Origin: Lachnospiraceae bacterium
Lineage (GTDB): Bacteria > Bacillota > Clostridia > Lachnospirales > Lachnospiraceae
NCBI GenBank assembly: GCA_004557975.1
Contig: SFEV01000002.1
Coordinates: forward strand, 65,984-129,983
DNA length: 64,000 bases
Direction: 5' to 3'
Shown: positions 52,809-61,414 of the stretch, one piece after another
How the letters are laid out: the number at the start of each line of letters is the position of its first letter
Numbering within the stretch: the stretch's first letter is position 1
Made by a program: the position numbers and the translations under genes
The notes under the pieces: generated by a model
Database searches by the model: none
Told to the model about the DNA's origin: nothing
Seen by the model: only the letters and a program-made list of their open reading frames with translations

Positions 52809-54773
52809 TCACTTCATCCCCCTTACTGCATTCTTTCCGGCTTTAATCTTGGTAACAATCGGAATCTTTGAGGAACAGATGTATTCGCAGCATCTGCACT
52901 CAACACAATCCATGACATTTTTGTCTTTCATGCCCTGCCAGTTCTCCTCATCCGCATATTTTGCGAAATACAGCGGAGAAAGATCCATCGGACATACATC
53001 CACACAGCGTCCGCATTTGATACACGGCATTTCCTTTGTCTGATCCGTGTCAATGGCAATAATACCATTGGAGCCCTTCATCATAGGCACATTCACATCA
53101 GGAAGAGCAAAGCCCATCATCGGTCCGCCCATCTTGATCAGAACATCGTCGTCAGTCGTACCGCCGCAGTAATCGATCAGCTCTTTTACGCTTGTACCGA
53201 TCTTCACGATATAGTTGCCCGGCTTCTTAATCTTCTCACCGGTCACAGTCGCAACACGCTCAATCAGCGGCATACCCTTCTGAATTGCGTCGGAGATAGC
53301 CTTTACTGTACTGATGTTATCCACTACAACGCCTACATCTGCAGGCAGACCTCCGCGCGGTACCTGTCTTCCCATAACGCGCTTGATCAGCGTCTTCTCA
53401 GCACCCTGCGGGTATTTTGTCCTGGCAACCACAACATCGATGTTGTCGCAGTCAGCCACCTTGGCCTGCATCAGTTCGATGGCATCCGGCTTGTTGTCCT
53501 CAATTACAATAAGACCCTTTTCAGCACCTGTTGTTTTGAGAATTGCCTTCAGACCAAAGATAATGTCATCTGCAAACTCCAGAAGCACTCTGTGGTCCGC
53601 GGTCAGCAGGGGCTCACATTCGCAGCCGTTCAGAAGAATCGTATCCACCGGCTTCGCAGGTTTTAATTTGACGCATGTCGGGAATCCGGCACCGCCCATA
53701 CCTACAATTCCTGCCTCACGGATGATATCGATAATTTCATCTGGTGTAAGACTGTCAAGATCTTTATTCGGTTTTACAGATTCGTGCAGAGTATTCTTTC
53801 CATCCGACTCAATCACTACGGCCATCATCTCGCCGCCTCTCGTCGCATGAAGACGCGGTTCAACTGCAATGACAGTACCGCTGACGCTGGAATGAACAGG
53901 CGCACTGATGAAGCCTGCTGCTTCGCCAATCTTCTGTCCGACTTTGACGGTGTCGCCCACCTGAACAATCGGATTGGCCGGAGCACCCAGATGCTGTGAC
54001 ATGGAGATAACCACTGTCTTCGGTTCCGGGAATCTTTCCAGTGCGATATGCTCGCTGAACTCTTTGCGCTCTGACGGATGAACACCGCCGTGATAGCCGT
54101 CGAGTCTTTCCTCACGGATAGATTTCACATATTCGCTGATAACCTTGAAGTTAACCTTTGAGTAATCTCTTACCTGAACCGGCTGGTTTAAAAATTCTTC
54201 CAGACGACCCTGCTTTTCCAGTCTTCTGTAGATTTTTTCCCATGCGCAGTCCTTGTTGCAGTCTACCTCACATTTTCCATCCTTTGCGCCGCCGCACTGT
54301 CCGTTGACAAGGCTCTTGGAGCAGTCAACGATGGGACAGATTCCGCCGGTGATATTCAGGTAGCACTGTGCACATGCATCACAGCTCTTCTTTGTCAGTG
54401 CCATACCGTGATGTCCCGTATAATTCAGTGAATTGCTGGCCGCATATACGGGTTTTCCTGCCAGATCCGCAACTGTCTGAATACCCAGACCACAGGAAAT
54501 TACAATAATATTTTCCGTACCTTCCGGAATCAGGTCCAGCAGTTCTTTCTCGGTGTGATATTTGTTGCACAGAAAATCAACCTTTACACTGCCTGTTACT
54601 GTTTTGCCCTGCTCGGCAGCGAGCTTCTCAAACTCGCCGCAATCCGGTTCGTCAATGGACTCAAATTCCTTGAAGCATTTGTTACAAGCAACGACAAACA
54701 GATTGTCCTTATCGGCCAGTAAGGACACCAGTTCATCTGTCTCTTTCAACTTATACTTAGTATAGTTTTCCAA
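52809..54773 (-). CDS. rnfC2: MetV-RnfC2 fusion, electron-input subunit of methylene-THF reductase
   Basis: This 654-residue protein joins an N-terminal MetV domain (residues 1-205; CDACAQCYLNITGG, CSKSLVNGQCGGAKDGKCEV) to a complete RnfC-like domain. The latter has YHGGVHPSERKEFSEH, the flavin/NADH segment GMGGAGFPTCVKL (near 355) and two C-terminal ferredoxin motifs, CIKCGRCVDVCP and CVECRCCEYIC. RnfC2 proteins take electrons from NAD(P)H or pass them to ferredoxin for the reductase. There are no Rnf membrane subunits nearby, so this is the soluble complex. It is the first gene of its operon. Confidence 0.9.
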   Translation of the reverse strand: MENYTKYKLKETDELVSLLADKDNLFVVACNKCFKEFESIDEPDCGEFEKLAAEQGKTVTGSVKVDFLCNKYHTEKELLDLIPEGTENIIVISCGLGIQTVADLAGKPVYAASNSLNYTGHHGMALTKKSCDACAQCYLNITGGICPIVDCSKSLVNGQCGGAKDGKCEVDCNKDCAWEKIYRRLEKQGRLEEFLNQPVQVRDYSKVNFKVISEYVKSIREERLDGYHGGVHPSERKEFSEHIALERFPEPKTVVISMSQHLGAPANPIVQVGDTVKVGQKIGEAAGFISAPVHSSVSGTVIAVEPRLHATRGGEMMAVVIESDGKNTLHESVKPNKDLDSLTPDEIIDIIREAGIVGMGGAGFPTCVKLKPAKPVDTILLNGCECEPLLTADHRVLLEFADDIIFGLKAILKTTGAEKGLIVIEDNKPDAIELMQAKVADCDNIDVVVARTKYPQGAEKTLIKRVMGRQVPRGGLPADVGVVVDNISTVKAISDAIQKGMPLIERVATVTGEKIKKPGNYIVKIGTSVKELIDYCGGTTDDDVLIKMGGPMMGFALPDVNVPMMKGSNGIIAIDTDQTKEMPCIKCGRCVDVCPMDLSPLYFAKYADEENWQGMKDKNVMDCVECRCCEYICSSKIPIVTKIKAGKNAVRGMK

Positions 54774-54905
54774 TTGCTCACCTTCCTTACGAAATTGATT
54801 TATAAACCTTATAATTATCTGCTTTTGTTATCCTCTCTCCCTCTGCACTTTGAAGAAAAAATAAAAACAAGCATATAACACAGGTCTGCAATTAATACGC
54901 ACTTA

Positions 54906-54914
54906 AGTATAACA
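54906..54914 (-). promoter_or_regulatory. Possible extended -10 of the metV-rnfC2 operon
   Basis: TGTTATACT on the minus strand fits an extended -10; no good -35 is visible. It lies 130 bp before the first gene. The remaining DNA between the gene and 55016 is AT-rich and without other features. Confidence 0.35.
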
Positions 54915-55016
54915 CATAATAGCCATATTATCCAGTTTAAACACATTTTTTTACGCAATATATACATTATATGTTACTGTTCACTTCGTTCGCAGCAACA
55001 CGCTTCGCGATGCACA

Positions 55017-55039
55017 GAAACTGCATTTCATGCAGTTTC
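55017..55039. repeat. 10-bp perfect hairpin adjoining repeat family 3
   Basis: GAAACTGCAT (55017-55026) and ATGCAGTTTC (55030-55039) pair around a 3-base loop, TTC. It overlaps the end of the dispersed repeat. Confidence 0.7.
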
Positions 55040-55088
55040 GCGCGTGATACCCTCGGGATTTCCGCGCATTCTGCGCGAAAACACCTCG
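55032..55088. repeat. Dispersed repeat family 3, copy 2
   Basis: This is the reverse-complement partner of 16498-16554: it has the same length of 57 bp, shared ends GCAGTTTC and GAAAACACCTCG, and about 82 percent identity by eye. It lies between the divergent metV-rnfC2 and polyamine operons. Confidence 0.65.
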
Positions 55089-55151
55089 CGGCATGGCAGC
55101 AGCACCGGAAAATAAATTTCAGGAAATACTGATTTTTCGTATAAAAAAATC

Positions 55152-55181
55152 TTGACTGATTCCGGTTTCTGGTAGTATTAT
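55152..55181 (+). promoter_or_regulatory. Promoter of the polyamine operon leader RNA
   Basis: TTGACT (55152-55157), an 18-bp spacer and TATTAT (55176-55181). Transcription would begin near 55188, some 445 bp before the first gene. Confidence 0.7.
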
Positions 55182-55187
55182 AAACTA

Positions 55188-55575
55188 AATTTTGAGACAG
55201 GATGGCACAGGGGATCGAGCCTTTTGCCGCAGAGTCTTTCAAGCGATTATTACGGACCACTCTTTTGAGTTAAGGCCATACGGACAGCCGGGTCCACTGC
55301 CGATTGGCGGCCTGCCGCCTTATTGATTGAGTTAAAAGCTCAGTTTTATAAGTTGGTTACTTCATAACCGAAATGCGTTTATTACGCAAACTTGTGAAAT
55401 GGTCAATAAAGAGTAGTAAAAGTTTTATTGCTATATAGACTCTGATGCCCTATATCCACTCTGGTATTCTGAAACGAAGGCTCTGCTTCTGAGTATCCGT
55501 TTGCAGGCTTTTTTATAAAAGTTTTAATCAGACTATGATAAACGCAGGTTGTGTAATTGCAGCCTGCGTTTTTTT
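55188..55575 (+). ncRNA. Long structured leader or stand-alone RNA upstream of speA
   Basis: About 390 nt lie between a promoter and an intrinsic terminator and contain no gene. Many helices can be drawn: a three-way junction closed by GGACC/GGTCC (55254-55258 with 55291-55295) enclosing ACTC/GAGT and GGC/GCC hairpins; GGCGG/CCGCC (55306-55319); TGAG/CTCA (55328-55342); GGTTA/TAACC (55355-55369); TGCGT/ACGCA (55374-55388); GAGT/ACTC (55411-55442). I could not match it to tmRNA, RNase P, SRP or a riboswitch I know. A member of a known clostridial ncRNA class (6S or raiA type, for example) remains possible. Own promoter and terminator allow either a stand-alone RNA or a transcription-attenuating leader. 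Confidence 0.6.
55541..55575 (+). terminator. Intrinsic terminator before speA
   Basis: AACGCAGG (55541-55548) pairs with CCTGCGTT (55563-55570), and TTTTTTT follows. It stands 58 bp before the speA start, so speA is read only if this stop is passed or if another promoter exists downstream. Confidence 0.92.
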
Positions 55576-55632
55576 ATTCCGGAGTCAGAAGGTAATTGAC
55601 CACAACTCATCATTTACGAGGTGAAATGTGAT

Positions 55633-57090
55633 ATGGAAGAAAAGAAGAAATATGATCAGAATCGTGCCCCGATCTACGAGGCACTCCAGACCTTCCGCCA
55701 TATGCGTGTGGTGCCTTTTGATGTTCCCGGGCATAAACACGGGCGGGGAAATCCGGAGCTGACTGCCTTTCTCGGAGAACAGTGTGTCAGTATCGATGTC
55801 AACAGCATGAAACCGCTGGATAATCTGTGCCATCCTGTTTCCGTTATCCGTGAAGCGGAAATTCTCACGGCAGATGCTTTCGGAGCGGCCCATGCATTTC
55901 TGATGGTGGGCGGAACTACGAGCTCCGTACAGAGCATGGTGTTATCTGCCTGTAAACGCGGTGATAAAATTATTATGCCCCGCAACGTTCATCGCAGTGT
56001 CATCAATGCACTTGTTTTATGCGGTGCAGTCCCTGTGTATGTAAATCCGGAGGTTGACCGCAGGCTTGGTATTTCGCTGGGGATGCAGCGGGAACAGGTA
56101 GCCCGGGCCATCGCCGAAAATCCGGATGCGGTTGCCGTACTTGTAAACAACCCTACCTATTACGGTATCTGCAGTGATCTGAAAGCCATCGTAAAAATGG
56201 CACACGATGCCGGAATGTACTGCCTTGTGGATGAGGCCCACGGCACCCACTTTTACTTCGGGGAAAATATGCCCCTGGCTGCAATGAAAGCCGGTGCTGA
56301 CATGGCGTCAGTATCCATGCATAAAAGCGGCGGAAGCCTGACCCAGTCAAGTCTTCTTCTGACAGGGCCCGGCATTAATCCCGGCCATGTCAGACAGATT
56401 ATCAACCTGACACAGACTACCTCCGGCAGTTATCTTCTGATGTCCAGCCTGGATATCAGCAGACGCAATCTTGCCCTCAGAGGCAGGGAAGTATTTGCCA
56501 GAGTCGTGGCCATGGCAGATTATGCAAGAGAAGAGATCAATGCCATAGGCGGATATTATGCTTTTGGCAGAGAACTTATAAACGGTAATTCTGTTTTTGA
56601 TTTTGATCCCACGAAGCTGAGTGTACATACCAGGGACATCGGCCTTGCAGGAATAGAAGTGTATGATATTCTGCGTGATGAATATGATATCCAGATTGAG
56701 TTCGGCGATATCGGAAACATCCTGGCTTATCTGTCCATCGGCGACCGTCCTCAGGAGCTGGAACGTCTCGTAAGCGCTCTTGCGGAAATTCACCGCAGGT
56801 ATCAGACAGACAGCAGCGGGCTTCTCAGCCAGGAATATATTGCTCCCGAAGTGATCACAAGTCCCCAGGAAGCATTCTATGCCAGAAAAGTCAGCATTCC
56901 TCTGGAGGAAAGTATCGGTCGTGTCTGCAGCGAATTTGTCATGTGTTATCCGCCGGGCATTCCGATTCTGGCTCCGGGTGAACGCATTACCGCGGAAATC
57001 CTTGATTATATTCGATACGCCAAAGTCAAAGGGTGTTCCATGACCGGACCGGAAGATCCGGAAATTCTGAATATCAACGTCTTGCAGTAA
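55633..57090 (+). CDS. speA: Arginine decarboxylase, Orn/Lys/Arg decarboxylase fold-I type
   Basis: This 485-residue PLP enzyme resembles Bacillus SpeA: VPFDVPGHKHGRGNPELTAF, LMVGGTTSSVQSMVLSAC, VDEAHGTHFYF and the PLP lysine in SVSMHKSGGSLTQSS (near 225). It decarboxylates arginine to agmatine (lysine is the main alternative). The agmatinase gene in the same operon favours arginine. I chose ATG 55633, 10 bp after GAGGTG; a GTG at 55621 is within the ribosome site. speE follows 15 bp later. Confidence 0.9.
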   Translation: MEEKKKYDQNRAPIYEALQTFRHMRVVPFDVPGHKHGRGNPELTAFLGEQCVSIDVNSMKPLDNLCHPVSVIREAEILTADAFGAAHAFLMVGGTTSSVQSMVLSACKRGDKIIMPRNVHRSVINALVLCGAVPVYVNPEVDRRLGISLGMQREQVARAIAENPDAVAVLVNNPTYYGICSDLKAIVKMAHDAGMYCLVDEAHGTHFYFGENMPLAAMKAGADMASVSMHKSGGSLTQSSLLLTGPGINPGHVRQIINLTQTTSGSYLLMSSLDISRRNLALRGREVFARVVAMADYAREEINAIGGYYAFGRELINGNSVFDFDPTKLSVHTRDIGLAGIEVYDILRDEYDIQIEFGDIGNILAYLSIGDRPQELERLVSALAEIHRRYQTDSSGLLSQEYIAPEVITSPQEAFYARKVSIPLEESIGRVCSEFVMCYPPGIPILAPGERITAEILDYIRYAKVKGCSMTGPEDPEILNINVLQ

Positions 57091-57105
57091 GGAGGATTGG
57101 AAAAA

Positions 57106-57957
57106 TTGGAATTATGGTTCAGTGAATTTCATGCACCTGATGTAAAGCACAGCATCCGGATCAACAGACACCTGTATTCGAAAAAAAGCGACTATCAGCA
57201 AATTGATATTTTTGACACGCCGGAATTCGGCCGTGTGCTCACCCTCGACGGAAATGTCATGCTGACAGAAAGAGATGAATTTATTTACGATGAAATGATC
57301 ACCCACGTTCCCATGGCAGTGCACCCGGATGTCAGAGATGTTCTGGTCATCGGTGCCGGGGACGGAGGAGTCGTCAAAGAGCTGGCCAGATATGACAGTA
57401 TCCAGAGGATTGACCTGGTGGAAATGGATGCACTTGTGATCGAGGCCTGCCGTACCTATCTTCCCGAAAATGCCTGCCGTCTTGATGACCGCCGCGTACA
57501 TATCTATTTTGATAATGCGCTGCGCTTTATCAGGCGCTGTAAAAATGAATATGACCTGATCATCGTAGATTCCACGGATCCTTTCGGACCGTCGGAAGGG
57601 TACTTCACCCGCGAGTTTTACGGTATCTGCTATAACGCTCTCCGGGAGGACGGTATTATGGTCAACCAGCAGGGAAGCCCCTTTTACAAACATGATGCCG
57701 ATGAAATGCAGAGAAGCCACAAGCGGATCGTAAGCACCTTTCCCATCAGCCGTGTGTATCAGGCACACATTCCCACCTACGCCGCCGGATACTGGCTCTT
57801 TGGATTTGCCAGCAAAAAATATCATCCCATTGACGATTTCAACGGTGAGAAATGGCGTTTACTGAATCTGGAGACAAAATATTACACGACCAGATTACAT
57901 ATCGGAGCATTTTATCTTCCTGCTTTTCTGGAAAAAATGCTTGAGGAGGTTGAGTGA
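57106..57957 (+). CDS. speE: Spermidine synthase (polyamine aminopropyltransferase)
   Basis: This 283-residue transferase has VLVIGAGDGGVVKELARYD (SAM-like binding), LVEMD and the catalytic DSTDPFGPSEGYFTREFY. The start is TTG 57106, about 11 bp from AAGGAGG, giving MELWFSEFH like other SpeE proteins; TTG 57097 is too near the site. It normally uses decarboxylated SAM, yet no speD is present here, while the operon also holds the carboxyspermidine route. The acceptor may be putrescine or agmatine. Confidence 0.92.
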   Translation: MELWFSEFHAPDVKHSIRINRHLYSKKSDYQQIDIFDTPEFGRVLTLDGNVMLTERDEFIYDEMITHVPMAVHPDVRDVLVIGAGDGGVVKELARYDSIQRIDLVEMDALVIEACRTYLPENACRLDDRRVHIYFDNALRFIRRCKNEYDLIIVDSTDPFGPSEGYFTREFYGICYNALREDGIMVNQQGSPFYKHDADEMQRSHKRIVSTFPISRVYQAHIPTYAAGYWLFGFASKKYHPIDDFNGEKWRLLNLETKYYTTRLHIGAFYLPAFLEKMLEEVE

Positions 57958-57958
57958 A

Positions 57959-58813
57959 ATGAAAAAAAATGTAGAAACCTTTCTTGGGTGTGACAGCAGT
58001 TATGAGGATGCCATCATCGTTCTGTTCGGTGCTCCTTTTGACTCCACCACCAGTTTTCGCCCCGGAGCAAGATTCGGTTCTTCCGCAATCCGCCATGAAA
58101 GCTTCGGTCTCGAAACTTACAGCCCGTACCAGGATAAGGATCTGACGGACTGTGCAGTATTCGACAGCGGTGATCTGGAGCTTTGCTTCGGAAGCTCCGA
58201 AGCCGCGCTTTCTGACATCGAAAACCGGACTGCAAAAATCCTGAATGATCATAAGCTCCCGTTGATGATCGGGGGCGAACATCTTGTAACTCTGGGTGCT
58301 GTGAGGGCAGTACTCAATAAATATCCCGATCTTCATATCATCCATTTCGATGCCCACGCCGACCTCCGGGATGATTACCTTGGAGCAAAATTAAGCCATG
58401 CCTGCGTCATCAGAAGATGTCATGATCTTCTCGGGGACAACCGGATTCATCAGTTCTGTATCCGGAGCGGTGAAAAAGCCGAATTTGAATTTGCCGGAAA
58501 GCATACGGATATGCACCCTTTCCATTTTGAAGGTCTTTCAGAACTCGTGCGCACCCTGGAGGAATCCTCCGTTCCGGTGTATTTCACCATAGATCTGGAC
58601 TGCCTTGATCCCTCTGTCTTTCCCGGTACCGGAACGCCGGAAGCAGGCGGTGTAACATTTATGCAGCTTCTGTCTGCCATCCTGGAAGTCTGCCGGACAA
58701 ACGTGGTAGGCGCAGACATCAATGAACTGGCACCCATGCTGGATCAGAGCGGGGTTTCCACAGCAACAGCCTGCAAAGTAATGCGTGAGCTGTTATTAGC
58801 TTTATACAAATGA
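57959..58813 (+). CDS. speB: Agmatinase (ureohydrolase family)
   Basis: This 284-residue di-manganese hydrolase has the ligands in GGEHLVTLG, HFDAHADLRDDYLG and TIDLDCLDPSVFPGTGTPE. It turns agmatine into putrescine and urea. ATG 57959 has GAGGAGG 9 bp upstream and lies 1 bp after speE. An aminopropylagmatine ureohydrolase role is possible, since such enzymes look alike and the neighbouring carboxy-pathway enzymes could work on agmatine. Confidence 0.92.
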   Translation: MKKNVETFLGCDSSYEDAIIVLFGAPFDSTTSFRPGARFGSSAIRHESFGLETYSPYQDKDLTDCAVFDSGDLELCFGSSEAALSDIENRTAKILNDHKLPLMIGGEHLVTLGAVRAVLNKYPDLHIIHFDAHADLRDDYLGAKLSHACVIRRCHDLLGDNRIHQFCIRSGEKAEFEFAGKHTDMHPFHFEGLSELVRTLEESSVPVYFTIDLDCLDPSVFPGTGTPEAGGVTFMQLLSAILEVCRTNVVGADINELAPMLDQSGVSTATACKVMRELLLALYK

Positions 58814-58862
58814 GTTACATGATAATCAGTTCAACAGATAAAACAGATAAGGAGAGATTAAA

Positions 58863-60122
58863 ATGAGCAGAGTATTAGTAATCGGATGCGGCGGTGTTGC
58901 CGGCGTAGCAATCAAAAAATGCTGTCAGGTGAGTGAGGTCTTTACCGAGCTCTGTATCGCAAGCAGAACAAAATCCAGATGCGATGAGCTGGCCGCCCAT
59001 CTTCAGGGAAAAACTTCCACAAAGATCACCACCGCCCGGGTGGATGCAGATGATGTATCCCAGGTCATTGATCTCATCAATTCCTTCCGGCCAGATCTTG
59101 TCATGAACATTGCCCTTCCATACCAGGATCTTACCATTATGGATGCGTGTCTTGCCTGTGGTGTCAATTACATGGATACAGCCAATTACGAGCCGGAAGA
59201 TACAGATGATCCGAAATGGCGTGAAATCTATGAAAAGCGCTGTAAAGAGCAGGGCTTCTCTGCCTATTTTGATTACAGCTGGCAGTGGGCATACCGCGAA
59301 AAATTCGAGCAGGCAGGCCTCACGGCCCTTCTCGGCTGCGGTTTCGACCCGGGCGTCACACAGGCCTACTGTGCTTATGCAAAAAAACACGAATTCGACA
59401 CCATTGATACCATCGACATCCTTGACTGCAACGGCGGCGACCACGGCTATCCTTTTGCAACCAATTTTAATCCGGAAGTAAATTTACGTGAAGTTTCTGC
59501 ACCGGGTAGCTACTGGGAAAACGGACATTGGGTGGAGATTCCCGCCATGAGCATCAAACGTGAATATGATTTTGACTGCGTGGGACAGAAGGATATGTAT
59601 CTTCTCCACCACGAAGAAATCGAATCTCTGGCGCTCAATATCCCGGAAGTAAAAAGAATCCGCTTCTTTATGACCTTCGGACAAAGTTACCTTACCCATA
59701 TGAAATGCCTTGAAAATGTAGGAATGCTTTCCACCACTCCCATCCGGTTTGAAGGACAGGAAATCGTGCCGATCAAGTTTTTAAAGGCACTCTTACCGGA
59801 CCCGGCAAGTCTCGGGCCCCGCACACACGGCAAAACGAATATCGGCTGTATTTTTACGGGAAAAAAAGACGGCAGAGAAAAGACTTACTATATCTACAAC
59901 GTATGTGATCACCAGGCATGCTACCGCGAAGTCGGAAGCCAGGCAATCAGCTATACAACCGGTGTTCCTGCCATGTGCGGAGCATTGATGCTTCTGACAG
60001 GCAGATGGAATACGCCCGGCGTCCACACTGTAGAAGAATTTAATCCGGATCCGTTCCTTGAAGCACTGGACAAATACGGGCTTCCGCGCAGCGAAAGTCA
60101 TCATCCGGTACTGGTGGACTGA
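58863..60122 (+). CDS. Carboxynorspermidine/carboxyspermidine synthase (saccharopine-dehydrogenase-like)
   Basis: This 419-residue NADPH enzyme opens with a Rossmann motif (VLVIGCGGVAGVAIKKCC) and shows the family segments MDTANYEPEDTDDPKW and LLGCGFDPGVTQAYCAYAKK. It condenses aspartate semialdehyde with a diamine (putrescine, diaminopropane or, in a recently described route, agmatine) to a carboxylated triamine. AAGGAGAG precedes the ATG. The decarboxylase gene overlaps or abuts its stop. Confidence 0.93.
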   Translation: MSRVLVIGCGGVAGVAIKKCCQVSEVFTELCIASRTKSRCDELAAHLQGKTSTKITTARVDADDVSQVIDLINSFRPDLVMNIALPYQDLTIMDACLACGVNYMDTANYEPEDTDDPKWREIYEKRCKEQGFSAYFDYSWQWAYREKFEQAGLTALLGCGFDPGVTQAYCAYAKKHEFDTIDTIDILDCNGGDHGYPFATNFNPEVNLREVSAPGSYWENGHWVEIPAMSIKREYDFDCVGQKDMYLLHHEEIESLALNIPEVKRIRFFMTFGQSYLTHMKCLENVGMLSTTPIRFEGQEIVPIKFLKALLPDPASLGPRTHGKTNIGCIFTGKKDGREKTYYIYNVCDHQACYREVGSQAISYTTGVPAMCGALMLLTGRWNTPGVHTVEEFNPDPFLEALDKYGLPRSESHHPVLVD

Positions 60123-60124
60123 TG

Positions 60125-61330
60125 ATGGGAACAGTGGATTACCGCCCTGCTTTTCGTCTGCTGCAGGAAAAAACGCCAGAGGAACTGTTTTCAGATTTGC
60201 CTACCCCCTGCTATATCATCGATGAAGCAGGTCTGCAAAGAAACGGTGAAATCCTCTTATCCGTCATAAAAAACACCGGCTGCAAAATTCTGCTGGCACA
60301 GAAAGCGTTTTCCAATTATGACTTTTACCCCCTTCTGTCCGGCTATCTCTCCGGGACAGAAGCCAGTGGGCTGTACGAGGCAAGACTGGGGGCCGAAAAA
60401 ATGCCCGGAAAAGAAGTGCATGTATTTTGTGCCGCATACCGGGATGACGAATTCGATGAACTCTTAAAATATGCCGACCACATTGTATTTAATTCTCCGG
60501 GGCAGCTGAAGAAATTCGGACAGGCGGCAAAAGATCACGGAAAAAGCATCGGCCTTCGCATCAATCCTCAGTGTTCCACACAGGAAGGACACGAAATCTA
60601 TGATCCGTGTTCCTGCCAAAGCCGCCTCGGCACCACCAGAGACGTCTGGAATGAGCAGATGACCGGTGATCTGATCGGACTTCTGGATGGACTGCACTTT
60701 CATACTCTCTGCGAGCAGAACTCTGATGCATTAAAACTGACTCTGGAAGCTGTGGAAGAAAAATTCGGAGACATCCTTCCTCAAATGAAATGGCTGAATA
60801 TGGGCGGCGGACACCATATTACACGGGACAATTATGATATTGCCCTTCTGGAGCAGCTGATTACAGATGCGCAAAACAAATGGAATGTGGAAGTATATCT
60901 GGAACCGGGCGAGGCCGTGGCATTCAACGCAGGGTTCCTTGCAAGCCGTGTGCTCGACATTGTACAAAATGGCGATACCCGTATTGCCATCCTGGATGTC
61001 AGCGCCGCCTGCCATATGCCGGATGTCATCGAAATGCCCTACCTGCCGCCATTATACGGAGAAACCGGGATCAAAAGCGGAAAATATTCCTTCCTTCTGG
61101 CAGGGCCAACCTGCCTTGCCGGAGATGTTATCGGACAATATGGCTTCTGTGATGAACTTCACATCGGCGATCTTCTTCTCTTCGGAGATATGGCGATTTA
61201 CTCAACCTGCAAGAATAACACCTTTAACGGCATGCCGCTTCCGGACATCTGGAGAAAAACCATTCACGGAGAGCTTGAAAAGCTTACGGACTTTGGCTAT
61301 GAAGATTTCAAAATGAGACTGGGGAAATAA
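60125..61330 (+). CDS. nspC: Carboxynorspermidine/carboxyspermidine decarboxylase
   Basis: This 401-residue fold-III PLP decarboxylase has the PLP lysine in ILLAQKAFSNYDF (near residue 60), the glycine loop WLNMGGGHHITR and the C-terminal active-site cysteine region. It removes the carboxyl group to give spermidine or norspermidine. Two ATGs (60122 and 60125) are possible; the second has better spacing to GGTGG. It ends the polyamine operon. Confidence 0.95.
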   Translation: MGTVDYRPAFRLLQEKTPEELFSDLPTPCYIIDEAGLQRNGEILLSVIKNTGCKILLAQKAFSNYDFYPLLSGYLSGTEASGLYEARLGAEKMPGKEVHVFCAAYRDDEFDELLKYADHIVFNSPGQLKKFGQAAKDHGKSIGLRINPQCSTQEGHEIYDPCSCQSRLGTTRDVWNEQMTGDLIGLLDGLHFHTLCEQNSDALKLTLEAVEEKFGDILPQMKWLNMGGGHHITRDNYDIALLEQLITDAQNKWNVEVYLEPGEAVAFNAGFLASRVLDIVQNGDTRIAILDVSAACHMPDVIEMPYLPPLYGETGIKSGKYSFLLAGPTCLAGDVIGQYGFCDELHIGDLLLFGDMAIYSTCKNNTFNGMPLPDIWRKTIHGELEKLTDFGYEDFKMRLGK

Positions 61331-61338
61331 AAGTATTC

Positions 61339-61385
61339 TGCGGCTTTTTGCCATGCAAATGGCTCAAAGCCGCATATTTTTTCTG
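61339..61385. terminator. Terminator of the polyamine operon
   Basis: TGCGGCTTT (61339-61347) pairs with AAAGCCGCA (61366-61374), followed by TATTTTTTCT on the plus strand. It may also serve the convergent serine hydrolase gene. Confidence 0.93.
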
Positions 61386-61414
61386 TACAACAATCAGGTT
61401 TTTATTCTGAGGTT

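Noticed and set aside
54774..55620. tmRNA, RNase P RNA or SRP RNA in the large gap
   Set aside because: The conserved blocks of these RNAs, including the tmRNA tRNA-like ends and the RNase P P4 sequences, are not present on either strand.
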